Source: Roridomyces roridus
Taxonomy: Eukaryota; Basidiomycota; Agaricomycetes; Agaricales; Mycenaceae
Assembly: GCA_029378245.1 (NCBI GenBank)
Contig: JARKIF010000005.1
Span: forward strand, 2,356,001 to 2,420,000
DNA length: 64,000 nucleotides
Direction of reading: 5' to 3'
Shown here: piece by piece, positions 34,632 to 45,285 of the stretch
Numbering within the stretch: the stretch's first letter is position 1
Layout of the letters: each line of letters opens with the position of its first letter
Position numbers and translations under genes: made by a program
Notes under the pieces: generated by a model
Seen by the model: only the letters and a program-made list of their open reading frames with translations
Database searches by the model: none
Told to the model about the DNA's origin: nothing

Positions 34632-36554
34632 ATGCCACAAAACCAGCTCTCAGTCGCACTTGGTGCAACGGCATTGGTCGCTGCCGCTGCTCTTTACTAC
34701 ACGGGGTCCAGCAAAAAGAACGATGCCCCGTTTCCACCTGGCCCCAAAGGCACGTTCTTACTCGGAAATGCAACAGATATGCCTCCATCTGAAGCATGGC
34801 TGACATTCTCGGAGTGGGCGAAGACTTATGGTTGAGCAGCCATATTGCCAATTCCATTTCGTTAAAGCGACTTTAGGTCCCATCGTTCATCTGAATATCT
34901 TCGGAAGGCATATCATAGTCCTCAATGACTTGCAGTACGCCGCCGATATGCTGGAGAAGAAGAGCAGAATATACAGTAATCGACCAAACCTCGTTATGGG
35001 CGGAAATCTCGTCGGCTGGGACCAAGGGCCAGGTATGTACTTTCGAGAACAATTCCATTGAATCCCGCCCACTCATACTAGTACCAAGCTCTCATTCAAT
35101 TCGGCAAGACGTGGTCCCAGTACCGTCGTCTTATAGCCCAATTCTTGGGCACCCGGCTCAGAGTCGAAACGAGCTATAACCACGTGCTAGAAGAGTCGAC
35201 TCATTCGCTCCTAAACAGTCTACTCCAGACTCCGAATTCGTGGAAGAAACACGGCTACAGGTACACATCGTCAACATATTTCTTGACTGCTCTCATATAT
35301 CTTCGCACGCAGATTTGCCGGAGCCATCGTGCTCAAGGTGACCTTTGGGTATGAAGTTGGGGACGAAACCGACCCGCTCGTCAAGCTCGGCGATAAAGCC
35401 ATGATACAGTTCTCCGAAATGACAAACGCGACCGCATTCGCCGTGGATACGTTCCCATCTCGTAAGGTCTCCTCCGCCGACTCGTAATACCGTTGCCGAC
35501 TCTCTCATAGTGCTATACGTCCCCAAATGGTTCCCAGGTGCCGGTTGGCAGAAGAAGATCGTACCGTACCGCACCACTCTCCAAAACATGCTCGACATAC
35601 CCTTTGAGTGGGCCAAGAAGCAGATGGTGCGTAGTCGCCTGTTTGCAGTTCCCCATGGTCCTGAAGAAGCTCAGGAAATGGGCACATCAAAATCCTGTGT
35701 GGTCTCCGACCTCCTCGAATCTCAAGAGGAGGAAGAGAGCATCATCAGATGGGTGGCCGGTGGGATCTTCAGCGGTGGCGCCGAGACGGTTTGTCTCTGA
35801 AAATAACCCACAGCCATTCTAATCGCCGTTGCCAGACCGCCACCGCCTTTCAATGGTTCATCCTTGCCATGCTCCTCTACCCCGAGGCCCAACGGAAAGC
35901 TCAAGCCGAGCTCGACGCCGTTCTCGGACCCTGCACGGTTCCCCGGCTAGCTGACCACTCCCGCCTCCCGTACATTGAGGCACTCATGTGCGAGGTCCTC
36001 CGGAAATACCCCATGATACCGCTCGGCCTCGCACATGCCGCTGCAGAGGACGACATCCACGAGGGGTTTTTCATCCCCAAGGGCGCTGTGGTTATTCCCA
36101 ACAACTGGCACTTTTGCCACGACCCTAGCATCTACCCGAACCCGGACTCGTTTGAGCCGGAACGATTCATCGAGACGCCGACGCATGCCAAGGAGAAGGA
36201 CCCGAGGGATATCATCTTTGGATACGGGCGTCGAGTCTGTCCAGGTAAAAACAAGGGTTGCTTCATTGTAGTTTCAAGTTGATTCGGTTCTAGGGATCCA
36301 TCTAGCGGATGCGAGTATGTGGCTGCTCTTTGCCTCCATCCTCGCGTTTTTCGACATCAGCGCACCGATGCAAGATGGTCATCCAGTTCTTCCGTCTGGA
36401 AAGCATTCGAATAGTGGGATTAGGTGAGTCACTCATTCGTTACCAGTATGTACAGGGTATTGATTTCTGTCTCAGCCATCCTGAACCCTTTGAATGCACG
36501 ATTAGTGTTCGCAAAGGTGGTGAGGAGGCAATACGGAGATTTGCGGACGTTTAG
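34632..36554 (+). CDS. Cytochrome P450 monooxygenase, paralogue of the cluster P450
   Basis: A microsomal P450 very similar to the gene at 3861-5971. Shared text includes APFPPGPKGTFLLGN, GPIVHLNIFGRHIIVLNDL and KKSRIYSNRPNLVMGGNLVG. Later come IFSGGAET (I-helix), EVLRKYP (ExxR), FEPERFIETPTHAKEKDP and the heme loop FGYGRRVCPG, then IHLADASMWLL, with a clean intron after the first Gly base. The ATG at 34632 (MPQNQLSVALGATALVAAAA) gives the same anchor length as the paralogue; the ATG at 34596 is an in-frame alternative. The last exon HPEPFECTISVRKGGEEAIR ends at the TAG at 36552-36554. About nine exons. It does not share the duplicated leader, so its regulation probably differs. Confidence 0.88.
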
Positions 36555-36689
36555 ATGAGCCAAGTCCAGTCTGCACATATTATATCACATATTATATCGG
36601 ACGACGTACAAACCAACATTAAATGAGCGTTGAAGTTTCCAGAGGTGTCGTCCTGGCCCCTGGGACAGGAGCATATTAGCAGGAAATTG

Positions 36690-37196
36690 AGTCACTGAGA
36701 GTCTGAGTCGGATGAGTGGGACGATATACGGTTACACAGCCGCTGGGCTCATCGAAGAAGGGCCAAGGAGACGAGGAGAGAGAGCTGCCGAGAGTGTCGG
36801 ATCACAAATCGATATCGCAAGTGCAAAATGGAAATGGACGAAGAAAATTCTCAGAGTCATACACAGAAGCAGTACTAGTCTACTCGAAGTTCGTTCAGTC
36901 GTTTGTGTGCTCCTCCACAGAGGAGCGGTGTATCCGGGGGTGTGTTATCGTGCCTAGTCTGTATTTCCCCTCGTCGGGTGAGGGAGTATTATCGGGCTAG
37001 CCACGTCCCTTCCTCCCTAGTCCCTATTCTCCCTCGTCGGGTGAGGGTGTTATGGGCTAGCCAAACAACCGGAGTATGCGGACGGCTGCCACGAGAGTGG
37101 AACAGCGACCAGTTGCCTCCACTGGCTGATGCGGGCGGCTGCCACCAAGGTGGAATAGCGACAGTTGCCTTCCTTTTGCTTCAATCGCTGAAATAT
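36690..37196 (+). repeat. Dispersed structured repeat, copy 1
   Basis: It matches about 48265-48719. It contains a tandem pair of CCCTCGTCGGGTGAGGG hairpins, each followed by a GGGCTAGCCA-type word. A second tandem pair contains GGCTGCCACGAGAGTGG and GGCTGCCACCAAGGTGG, each a short hairpin followed by GGAA(C/T)AGCGAC. It ends in the shared CTTCCTTTTGCTTCAAT. There is no coding capacity of note. Confidence 0.75.
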
Positions 37197-37249
37197 CAGA
37201 GCAGTATTTTCGTTAACTGTGCCTGCGAGGGCTCGACACACGAGTAAAG

Positions 37250-37390
37250 GTCCAACTCGCGTCAGGTAACCCTTCTCTTACTCTCCCTCCTCACCCAGCT
37301 AGCCCTCTCTCGCCTCGTCACCCTTCTCGATCCCCCATACCCGCGTCAAAAGAGGTCCATCCAACAAGCACGTATGTCTCCGCCTGGATT
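37250..37390 (-). pseudogene. Diverged fragment of the siroheme synthase C-terminus
   Basis: The plus-strand sequence GTCAGGTAACCCTTCTCTTA... and CGCCTCGTCACCCTTCTCG aligns with 11083-11175 of the siroheme synthase gene. On the minus strand it reads, in broken frames, VLVGWTSFDAGMGD, EKGDEAREG and REGLPDASWTF. The intact gene has MVIGWAVLALWG, GEKDDEARVE and REGLPDGWGFF. It has stops and indels and is clearly non-functional. Confidence 0.55.
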
Positions 37391-38075
37391 TCGTCAACGC
37401 AGCGCAAGAGGTTGTGGCATGAACTCCAGAACGGCACGCCTTAGTGAGCATTTTTCGTCCAGCGAACAGCGTCTGCAAAGAACCCCAGAGAGATTACCCA
37501 CCTGGATCCCGGGGATGATGGCCCGCCCGTTGGCAGAGGTGCGATTGCGGGAACTTGAACTTGCGGAATTTTGAAGAACCGAATGTGCGGGTCTCGCGAC
37601 TGGACACGAGTAGAGGGTGGCGCCGACAGAGTCGTTGGTCGCAGCGCTGGGGTCGGTTTTGCTTGGGTTTGCGGTGCTACTGGGCTCCGGCCAGCAGCGT
37701 GACTGGAACTTCATGGAATCGGAGACGGTACATCGAGTCGTCTCGAAGAAACCAGGAGCGACCGTCTTCGCGCGGACGTCGTGGGAGGAGTGAAGAAGCG
37801 AATATGATTGACATGATTTTCAACTTCAACACGACTGCCACCTTCGATTCCGCCTTCAGACTCACTTCAACCGAGTTGGTCCCACTGCAACCACCGCTCC
37901 CATACGCTTCTACATTCTCAAAGAAGACTTGCCCGGGACCCACCCAAGAGGCGAGCACGAGAGACACGAGATTCAATCCCTGTTCTTGAAGTTGGAACTG
38001 CTCCTGTGAGTGGACGACTCCGAGTCGCAAGTTGCATGCTCACACGAGGCTGCAAGGCGAGCTCACCATTTACAA

Positions 38076-39548
38076 ATGCTTGACCCCCATACTACCCTTC
38101 GATCCCAGGCCGCGGGTATCCTCCACGAAATCTCGCTTTTGCAGGACCGCATCCAACAATTCCGCATTGAATTGGAGCCTGTACAGCTACAGCTGGACGG
38201 AATCACCTATCCTGTCTTGAATTTACCGTCTGAGATCACCTCGGAAATCTTCGTTCACTGTCTGCCCGACGTGATCTCGGGTGAGGATGCAGTGAACATC
38301 ACGGAAGCCCCGTTGCTTCTCCTGCGAATCTGCAGTCAGTGGCGTCAAATTGCCCTCTCCACGCCGAGGTTGTGGACAAGACTGGACATGGATTTGCTCT
38401 CTCGCCATGAGCATGCGTCGGAGATAGCAAAAACCTGGCTTGACTGCTCTCGCCAGCATCCTCTTTCCGTCCGGCTCAAGGGACCCATGACGAACATCGT
38501 AAAATTCAACACTTTTTTTTCGAGAAATTTCGTCAGCATGCGCCTGAAGTTCGCTCACTGAAATTCGATGTTTCTGTGGACGACTGGCTACGCATGCCCA
38601 CACGTATCAACTTTTCTCATCTCCGCGACCTGTCCCTTCGTCTCATCGAGATTGACCTGACGGAAGATGAGGTGCCTGAATACCGCGTTGAGATGTTCCA
38701 GACTGCCCATGAACTCCATCGTGTCCTTTTGCACCAAATTCCTCCTCGCCTTCTCCTCCTGCCGTGGCGACAACTCCGTTCCTTCACGGGCGAATTCTAC
38801 GAAATTGAGGAATGCATAGAGGTTCTGTTCAAGATGCCAACCTCACGGAATGCGCTCTTTCAATGTTCGAGAACGAGGACGAGCTCGATGATGATGGCGA
38901 TATTTTCGCAAACGCATCTTATCCGAACATGCGATCCTTCACCCTGTTCCGCTCCCGCTCCGACGCGGAGAATACGTAGCAAACAGCGGGGAACTCCTCC
39001 GGTTTGTTACTTTTCCGAACCTCGAAAGCCTCCAGCTACTCGACGTGGACATGTATGACGCCGGTGGCTGGGTACATGTTATGAAATCATTTTTTGAGCG
39101 ATGTTCTCCCCCCCTGAAGCGGCTCGTCCTTCATCCAGACGTCGTATCTACAGGACAGCTCCTGGATTTGATGCTTCACAAGGCTCCATTTTGCCAGCCT
39201 CATCTCACTGACCTGGAAATATGGTATCCTTCAAACAAGCTCGCCCACAGTTTCTTCCCTTCATTCCAACTTGACTCAAGTTTCGTCCCTGGGCTCGAAA
39301 AGCTTTCTTTCTATTGCCGGGATCGACGAAATGAACAATCACAGATCAAGTTGCTCGACAACGCCGTCGAGCCTCTGGCCCGGAGACACAAATTGTCTGG
39401 TGTCGCTAGCCTGCGGGTATTTCGGGCTATCGAAGTAGGAGACACTTATACATTCCTCGATGAGGACAATCTGGCCCCGTTTCGAGAATTGAAGGCTCGA
39501 GGAATAGATGTCCATATAGGCAGAGGAAATGGACCCAATCTCATCTGA
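38076..39548 (+). pseudogene. F-box protein gene with three frameshifts
   Basis: It begins MLDPHTTLRSQAAGILHEIS, a coiled coil, then the F-box core YPVLNLPSEITSEIFVHCLP and CSQWRQIALSTPRLWTRLDMD, as in the three neighbouring paralogues. The frame then breaks three times. The first break is in a run of eight T at 38513-38520 (the other frame continues FEKFRQHAPEVRSLKFDV). The second is near 38838 (MPTSRNA versus NLTECALSMF). The third is near 38975 (RSRSDAENT-stop versus EYVANSGELLRF). The C-terminal LRR-like part FVTFPNLESLQLLDV ... PHLTDLEIWYP ends normally. Substrate-recruiting SCF ligase role is inferred for the intact family only. Confidence 0.8.
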
Positions 39549-39772
39549 GGTCAGTCCGCTGGTTTGATACTCTTTACAACGCTGATGCACAGCTCGCTGC
39601 ATCTCTCTTACTGAAATTTCTCGAATAACTGACTCGGAATGTCGGTGTGGATGTATTCTTTATATGACCGTACTGGCCGCTGTCGATACAAGCGAAAATA
39701 AACATATTTCGGACAGCTGAGAACGAGTTCATCGAACCGAAACAAAAACAAACAAGTAAAACAACGAACTGA
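39549..39772. other. Short intergenic, convergent F-box gene ends
   Basis: Separates the F-box pseudogene from the lost 3' end of the next F-box gene, whose family-length coding would stop at 39773. Nothing else is visible. Confidence 0.35.
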
Positions 39773-39907
39773 TCACATTTCATCAAGAGTCCGGGGCGCC
39801 CGAGTGCCAACGACAACATCCATTCCTTCTTGCCTCAGTTTTCTAAATGGGACAAGAACCGTTTCTTTCGTTGGACGTTTATGCCCCACCGTAAACGCAC
39901 GAAACAC

Positions 39908-41245
39908 TCACAACTTTTCGGCCCCGCAGTGCAAATCCCATCGCATGTTCAAAGGCTCAGCGGCAGAGTCCAACAAATCGTCCCGCGACCCCTCGTTCGA
40001 CTGATCTTTTCTGCAAACAAAAGAAAGTGTTTGGAGTCCTGGCAGGAATCCCGAGTCGCAGCCGAAACGTTCAAAGAAGCGGGACACGAAATCCCTTGCC
40101 CGGAACCAGATTTCCAAGTCCGTAAACTGTGGCTGCAGTAATGGCACTGAGCTGAGCGTCAGCTCTGCCTGTCCCCGCTCAAAATGCGGGCGGAGGGTGA
40201 GTCGTTTCAGAGGAGGCGACCCACGGCTAAGAAACGAAGCCACGATCTCCGCATCGTCGTCTGAAATGTCGAGGAGTTCCAGACTTTCTAGATTTGGCTG
40301 GGTGATGAACGCGAGGATTTGAACGCTGTTGGCGACCTCGACGTCGTCATCGACATCCTCGACCGGAATGGATTGAAACACGGTAAAGGTGCGTATTTGT
40401 GAGTGGGAAAGCGTCTCGGGACTGTCATCATCGACCTCAGTCGCAAACATGGAAAATGCACATTCGACGATGTTTGGCATGAGATGCAGGGCCTCCAGGC
40501 ACTCGGACAAGAGGTAAAATTCTCCAGTGAATTTTTGAAGCTGTTGCCAGGGCAGGGAAATCGCATGAGTTGGAAGTTTATCCAGGACGGCGTGCCGAAG
40601 TTGTGGGGCGCCGTCGAATATTTTGACGAGATCTTGTTCGAACTCGAGCTCGGCATCGCCCTCCTGGACGCAGATGGACAGTTTTCGAAGGAGGGGGAAG
40701 TCCATGGGCTCTGACATTCCATCCAAGTCCTCTGTATAGACATTCAACTTGAGGCATTGCATTCCTGACCAATGCCCACGAAACGTCTGGGAGGAAGCAG
40801 ACTCCCAATCGACAAGATCATCGCTGCCTGACCCGTGAGTCTGTACGGAAATTGGACAGTTTTGCGCGCGGGCCAGCCATGCGTCGACTATATCGGACGC
40901 TCGCTTCCGTCGAACACCCAGGTCGATATCCAATGAGTCCTTCCACAGCGTCGGCGTGGAAAGAGCGATTTGGCGCCACTGGCTGAAAACACGGGATACA
41001 AGTAGCGGAGCCTCCGTGGGGTCGATAGCGGCATCGAAGAGCGGGTAAGAAGTCGGAAGACAAAGGATGAATATTTCGGACGTGATCTCGGGCGGGAGGA
41101 AAAGTACGGGGTAGATGATTGAGTTGAGCTGCTGTTTAAGGGAGCGCCGTCGAGCCTTCTTTTCCGCTAACCGGGTTCGCAGATCCGAGATGTCCCGGTC
41201 TAGTTCTGCGACTTCGGATCGCAGGACGACGTTGTCGGGAAGCAT
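39908..41245 (-). CDS. F-box protein, truncated by a nonsense codon
   Basis: A 445-residue frame from MLPDNVVLRSEVAELDRDIS (coiled coil) through the F-box IIYPVLFLPPEITSEIFILC and SQWRQIALSTPTLWKDSLDI to LRR-like repeats (PNLESLELLDISDDDAEIV, SSVPLLQPQFTDLEIWF). F-box proteins link targets to the SKP1-cullin ubiquitin ligase. The stop TGA at 39908-39910 lies where paralogues read LRVFRA. Translation in the same frame continues VFRAFTVGHKRPTKETVLVP and FRKLRQEGMDVVVGTR to a natural stop at 39773. So a CGA-to-TGA change has probably removed about 45 residues. The rest is intact, and the shortened protein may still be made. Confidence 0.82.
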   Translation of the reverse strand: MLPDNVVLRSEVAELDRDISDLRTRLAEKKARRRSLKQQLNSIIYPVLFLPPEITSEIFILCLPTSYPLFDAAIDPTEAPLLVSRVFSQWRQIALSTPTLWKDSLDIDLGVRRKRASDIVDAWLARAQNCPISVQTHGSGSDDLVDWESASSQTFRGHWSGMQCLKLNVYTEDLDGMSEPMDFPLLRKLSICVQEGDAELEFEQDLVKIFDGAPQLRHAVLDKLPTHAISLPWQQLQKFTGEFYLLSECLEALHLMPNIVECAFSMFATEVDDDSPETLSHSQIRTFTVFQSIPVEDVDDDVEVANSVQILAFITQPNLESLELLDISDDDAEIVASFLSRGSPPLKRLTLRPHFERGQAELTLSSVPLLQPQFTDLEIWFRARDFVSRFFERFGCDSGFLPGLQTLSFVCRKDQSNEGSRDDLLDSAAEPLNMRWDLHCGAEKL

Positions 41246-41888
41246 TGGGTCCTATCCGAGCGAGAGTCTGAGTGGGATGAGTGGAAAGGCACATGTTTTC
41301 ACAGAATTTCACCCACCGACAGCCCAACTGATGTTGTGGCAAGAGGAGAGCGCTAGCGATCGCAAATTGATGTAGGACATATGATATGCCACGCCGGATC
41401 ACCAATCGCAAGCTCAAAATGGACATCACTTCCGCCCTGCCCAGTCTAGGTCCTGGGGCAACGGCGTGTTATCGGGCCGCCTAGATTGTAAGAATTTCGG
41501 TGAAGGGAAGTACTGCCGACCCCGTGCCTCCTTCCGCTTCAACTTGTTGTCAACTTGTCATCTTTACCACTGAATCCAGTCAAGATTGTGAAATCACATA
41601 TGCATATGTAGAGTCGTAATAGATGCGAATGGAAGAGGATTTCATATAGCAAAGCGACGATTCAAAGCAAAAACACAGATATCGCAACCAAGTGGGACTG
41701 GGAGATAAAATCGATGGATCAATTAGTTGAAACAATGGTGAAGTTGAACGGGTCGACCGGCTATGTTCAGTTGACAGTACTGTTCACTGTCGTTGAGCAT
41801 TGAAGAGCTTGGCAATACAACTGAAGAGGAGTTCAGCGATGCGAAACCAATGCAAGGAAAACCACAACCTGATATCAATTTCACGACT
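41246..41888. other. Upstream region of F-box gene with shared motif
   Basis: It includes AGAGTCTGAGTGGGATGAGTGG at 41262-41283 (close to 36698-36719) and GGATCACCAATCGCAAGCTC at about 41397, which recurs at about 36800, 46905 and 48273. Otherwise AT-rich, with no gene seen. Confidence 0.4.
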
Positions 41889-43310
41889 TTAGCGTTCAAC
41901 CGGAGTCGTCTCCGCCCGACGGGCGCGAAGAACTAGCAGCTGATTCACTCCAGTTAAAGCCTTCCGGCTATTGAAAGATTCGGCTGCTGAAAGCAGTACA
42001 TCCCGCTGCGAAGCCTCCTTCTTCCGACTCTTCCGACCTCTGCAATAAAACGAAAGCTTTTCGAGCCCAGGAAGGAACCCGGAATCTTGGCCAAAACACT
42101 CGAAGAAGCGGGACACGAAACCCTTTTCTGGGTACCAGATCTCCAAATATTTGAAACGAGGCTCTCGCAATGGGGCCATGTCCAAAATCAAGTCTGTCTG
42201 CCCCGATCCGAGATGCGGACGCAGGACAATTTGCTTGAGAGGAGGAGACCCACGGCCAAGAAACGAAGCCAGTATGTGGGCATCATAGCCCTCGATGTCG
42301 AGAAGTTCGAGAATTTCCAGATTTGGGAGGGTGATAAACGCCAGAAGTTGGGCGCTGCGGGGATGATCTTCCGTTTCGTCCAAAGGTATGGATTGAGAGA
42401 GGGTGAAGGTGCGTATTTTCGAATGGGAAACCATATCGTGGCCGTTATTACCGACCCTGGTTTCGTGCACCGAAAACGTGCATTCAACGATGTTCGGCAT
42501 GAGACGCAAAGCATCCAGACATTGAGATAGCTCGTAAAATTCACCCGTGAATTTTTGGAACTGTTCCCAAGGGAGCGTGGCGATTTCAGCCGGAAACCTC
42601 GCCAATCGGACTTGTGAAAGTTGTGGAACGTTGCCGAACATCTTGGCAAGATCATGGGGAACCTCGTAGTCCGCTGTTAATATCGACAATTTGCGAAGAA
42701 GAGGAAATTCTATAGGCCACGTTTTCTCTGGAAAAACGGCTGGATAGAGATCCAAATCCAAAAATTCCATCCGTGACACATGCCGCCGAAATCTCTCGAA
42801 AAACCTGATCGAATCCTCGTCGTAGTCGTAGCCTGGCCCCTGAATCCTCACGGACAGTGGGCATTGCTGCGCGCGGGCCAACCACGTGTCGACTATATTG
42901 GACCCTAGGCGCCGTCGAAGGGCCAGGTCAATATCCAACGAGTCCTTCCACAGCGCAGGCGTCGAAAGGGCGATTTGCCGCCACTGGCTACAGACGTGGG
43001 ACACAAGCAGCGGAGCCTGCATAGGGTCGATGCCATCGGGCTGCGACCGAAAAGTGGGAAGACATTGTTTGAAGATTTCGGACGTGATTTCGGGGGGTAA
43101 GGACAACACGGGGTAGGTGACTGCGTCGAGCTGATGCTGCAGGCGCTTCAGCTCAGCACGTTTCTCCTCTAAAGCAGTGTCCATAGCAGATATCTCCAGG
43201 GCAACTTGTGCCACCTGGGATCGTAGGACGGCATTCGCATGGAGCATTTTGGCGACGAGCCACAGAAATCCTTGGAAAGGAGCATTAGTCTGCACGTAGA
43301 GTCCTTTCAT
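41889..43310 (-). CDS. F-box protein, best preserved local paralogue
   Basis: 473 residues in one uninterrupted frame. The ATG at 43310 is usable, but comparison with paralogues (MLPDNVVLRSEV, MLDPHTTLRSQA) suggests that MLHANAVLRSQVAQVALEIS at 43247 is the true start. The heptad-like N-terminus is followed by the F-box YPVLSLPPEITSEIFKQCLP and CSQWRQIALSTPALWKDSLD, then LRR-like repeats (PNLEILELLDIEGYDAHIL, PLREPRFKYLEIWYPEKGF, DSGFLPGLEKLSFYCRG). The protein ends VLRARRAETTPVER, without the VLVPFRxLKxxG block seen in the paralogue at 45286-46623 (and relics of it in others), so its tail has diverged. A role as SCF adaptor is inferred from the family. Confidence 0.82.
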   Translation of the reverse strand: MKGLYVQTNAPFQGFLWLVAKMLHANAVLRSQVAQVALEISAMDTALEEKRAELKRLQHQLDAVTYPVLSLPPEITSEIFKQCLPTFRSQPDGIDPMQAPLLVSHVCSQWRQIALSTPALWKDSLDIDLALRRRLGSNIVDTWLARAQQCPLSVRIQGPGYDYDEDSIRFFERFRRHVSRMEFLDLDLYPAVFPEKTWPIEFPLLRKLSILTADYEVPHDLAKMFGNVPQLSQVRLARFPAEIATLPWEQFQKFTGEFYELSQCLDALRLMPNIVECTFSVHETRVGNNGHDMVSHSKIRTFTLSQSIPLDETEDHPRSAQLLAFITLPNLEILELLDIEGYDAHILASFLGRGSPPLKQIVLRPHLGSGQTDLILDMAPLREPRFKYLEIWYPEKGFVSRFFECFGQDSGFLPGLEKLSFYCRGRKSRKKEASQRDVLLSAAESFNSRKALTGVNQLLVLRARRAETTPVER

Positions 43311-43744
43311 TATCTAAGTTCAACTCACAAGAACGGACGGAAACTAGGCTTGAAGAAAGCAGGGTTGAACTTGTGCAAGTGCGTCGTGAGCAAGGCTGTG
43401 CGGTTCCGATCAATGTTTGATTTCCACTTTGTACTTACCGCGATGATTCCGTCAGCGCAACCAAGGCTCCTACTTAGTTTCGCTGAGGCGGGCCTCTGGT
43501 CGTCCAGCGTCAATCTCCCCAGGGCTGGACCCCGGCATTGACACCATTGGATGACTATCCCTGGCCATCCGCAGTTCGGACGGCGACGGGCGTCTTCTCT
43601 TCAACTTGTTTTCGTACTTCACACGGTGTACACCTCCGCACTTCCGAACTGCCGGACCTCCGCAGGCGACGGCCTCGCCAACAACATCACTTACGAATAA
43701 CGCCGTCCGCCTTTCGACTTCCCCCAATTCTCTTCCCTTCCTAG
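43311..43744. other. Intergenic, divergent promoters
   Basis: Lies between the start codons of the F-box gene and the hydrolase gene. Pyrimidine-rich, with no gene or repeat recognised. Confidence 0.35.
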
Positions 43745-45075
43745 ATGCACTTGGTTTCTCGTTCGGTGACCTTTACTTACTGCTATGACCGTCCTCTGCA
43801 ATGTATCGCAACCCAATACAAGCCAGACTCTAGCAGGCCCGGGCTCACGCTTTTGTTTGCCGGAGGAATCGGCATAAGTATGTGTCAACTTCTCACTCTA
43901 CATTTTTCTTACCATCCTCGCAGACCAAGAAACATGGCAGCCAATCATCCACGAGGTCTTCCGCCTTTCCTCGCTGCCCGGTAGTTCAATTAATATTCAC
44001 TCCGCCTGGGTCGTCGAACGGCCGAATCACGGAGACGCCGCTTTGTTGAATGCCCAAGTATTGAAGGAGCACTACACCGAACTCTGTGAGCTTGGGTTCC
44101 ACTTTGTTGTGATGCGCTGAACCAACCTTGTGTAGTCATACACTTGCAATACGCCACAGCGATCCAGACGCTCCTCAATTCCGCTGAGCTTTCTCCCGGA
44201 GAAAAGGAAAATATCGTCGGTGTTGCATTTTCTGGAGGTAGTGCTGCGCTGTATGCTCTCTCGCCCACATTCTGCACCCGAAACGCTGAAAACTATGTAG
44301 TATCCAATGCCACGAGCTTCTAAGCAAGCAGAGCGATTTACGTACAGCCACGATCCGGATGTTAATTCTCGTGGAGAGCCCGTGGGTGGGATTGGAAGCT
44401 TTCCCAGTCTACAAGGTCATGTACCCATTCCTCCGCAAGGCCAACAATAAACGACCAAAATCATGGAAGTCGGTCGAGGACGCCATGGCGTGGTTGGGTA
44501 GTCGCCTCCCATGGAGTACGTTTCACCCGGATGTCATGCAAATAATCTCTGTGCGTCCGGCGTGGAAATCATTACTTGTCGAACTATGTTGAACATTGAG
44601 CTCAAAGGAGACTCACTTTTGTCCGGATCCACAGAATCCGGGATGTGTTACGACCAAGACTACAGCGGAACAAGAGACGGCGGCGTTCATCGACGATGGA
44701 ACGGGTTTGAGATTACTTTCCTACCTTCGCACCGTTTTACACCGACTCCCCGTCCATCTTGTTCTAAGCTCGTCGCGTGAATTTTGGTATGTAAGGCTCT
44801 TTGCCAAAAAAATTGCTTCTTACTCTGAACACCAATTGGACTTATGTAGGTCGCCGGAAATCCAGAATCTCATTGCGGCCAATGTAAAACAGGACCGCCC
44901 GTTGCTGGCCTCCTTTACAGAAATGCCAGGCAAGGGTCATTATGTGAGTTCGTTTAATGCGTTGTGTCAGAAGAAGGAATTGACTTTGAACATGTAGCTG
45001 ACGGCGGAGGCTCCATATGAGGTAGCGAGCAGAGTGGTTCATCTTTTGGAACGGGATGTAAAGACCAAATTGTGA
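43745..45075 (+). CDS. Alpha/beta hydrolase fold protein
   Basis: A serine hydrolase of the fungal AB-hydrolase-6 type. Exons join as GLTLLFAGGIGI/NQETWQPIIHEVF (oxyanion-loop region), VVERPNHGDAALLNAQVL, EL/FIHLQYATAIQ, the nucleophile elbow VGVAFSGGSAAL (Ser of GFSGGS-like loop, AFSGGS here), then KQSDLRTATIRMLILVESP, the cap WKSVEDAMAWLGSRLP, VTTKTTAEQETAAF, VHLVLSSSREFW and the late His in MPGKGHYLTAEAPYEVA. The TGA is at 45073-45075. Start ATG at 43745 (MHLVSRSVTFTYCYDRP). The substrate cannot be told; relatives act on esters or in peroxisomal and toxin pathways. It sits inside the F-box array and looks intact. Confidence 0.82.
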
Positions 45076-45285
45076 CCCAACCGTGTTAGTCTGATGTTGA
45101 TTAACTGGATGCTAGGCCTGGCAAAAACTGAGATCGTATTGCACTTTCCAAGTTCAGTCGTAATTATTCAAGGGAGATACACAAGATGATGATGCAAATA
45201 TTTTTCTGGGGATCCATATCCATTCTATTACACCTTGCTCTCCATTAGCGCCGTGAAATCGACTCGTGCAATGGACGAACCGACT

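Larger units (their letters stand above)
36555..38075. other. Accessory intergenic region with repeat copy and gene fragments
   Basis: Contains one copy of the dispersed structured repeat (about 36690-37196) and a diverged fragment of the siroheme synthase 3' end (about 37250-37390). Between 37390 and 38000 there are overlapping short ORFs on both strands without recognised domains. I would not call a gene there. Confidence 0.45.

Noticed and set aside
36900..37200. Tandem hairpins as a CRISPR array or rRNA/tRNA gene
   Set aside because: Only two units of each type, no spacers of constant length, and fungal nuclear context. A dispersed repeat explains them.
37394..38030. Short minus-strand ORFs as a gene upstream of the F-box pseudogene
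   Set aside because: Frames overlap, have no domain and abut gene fragments and repeats; no coherent spliced model could be built.
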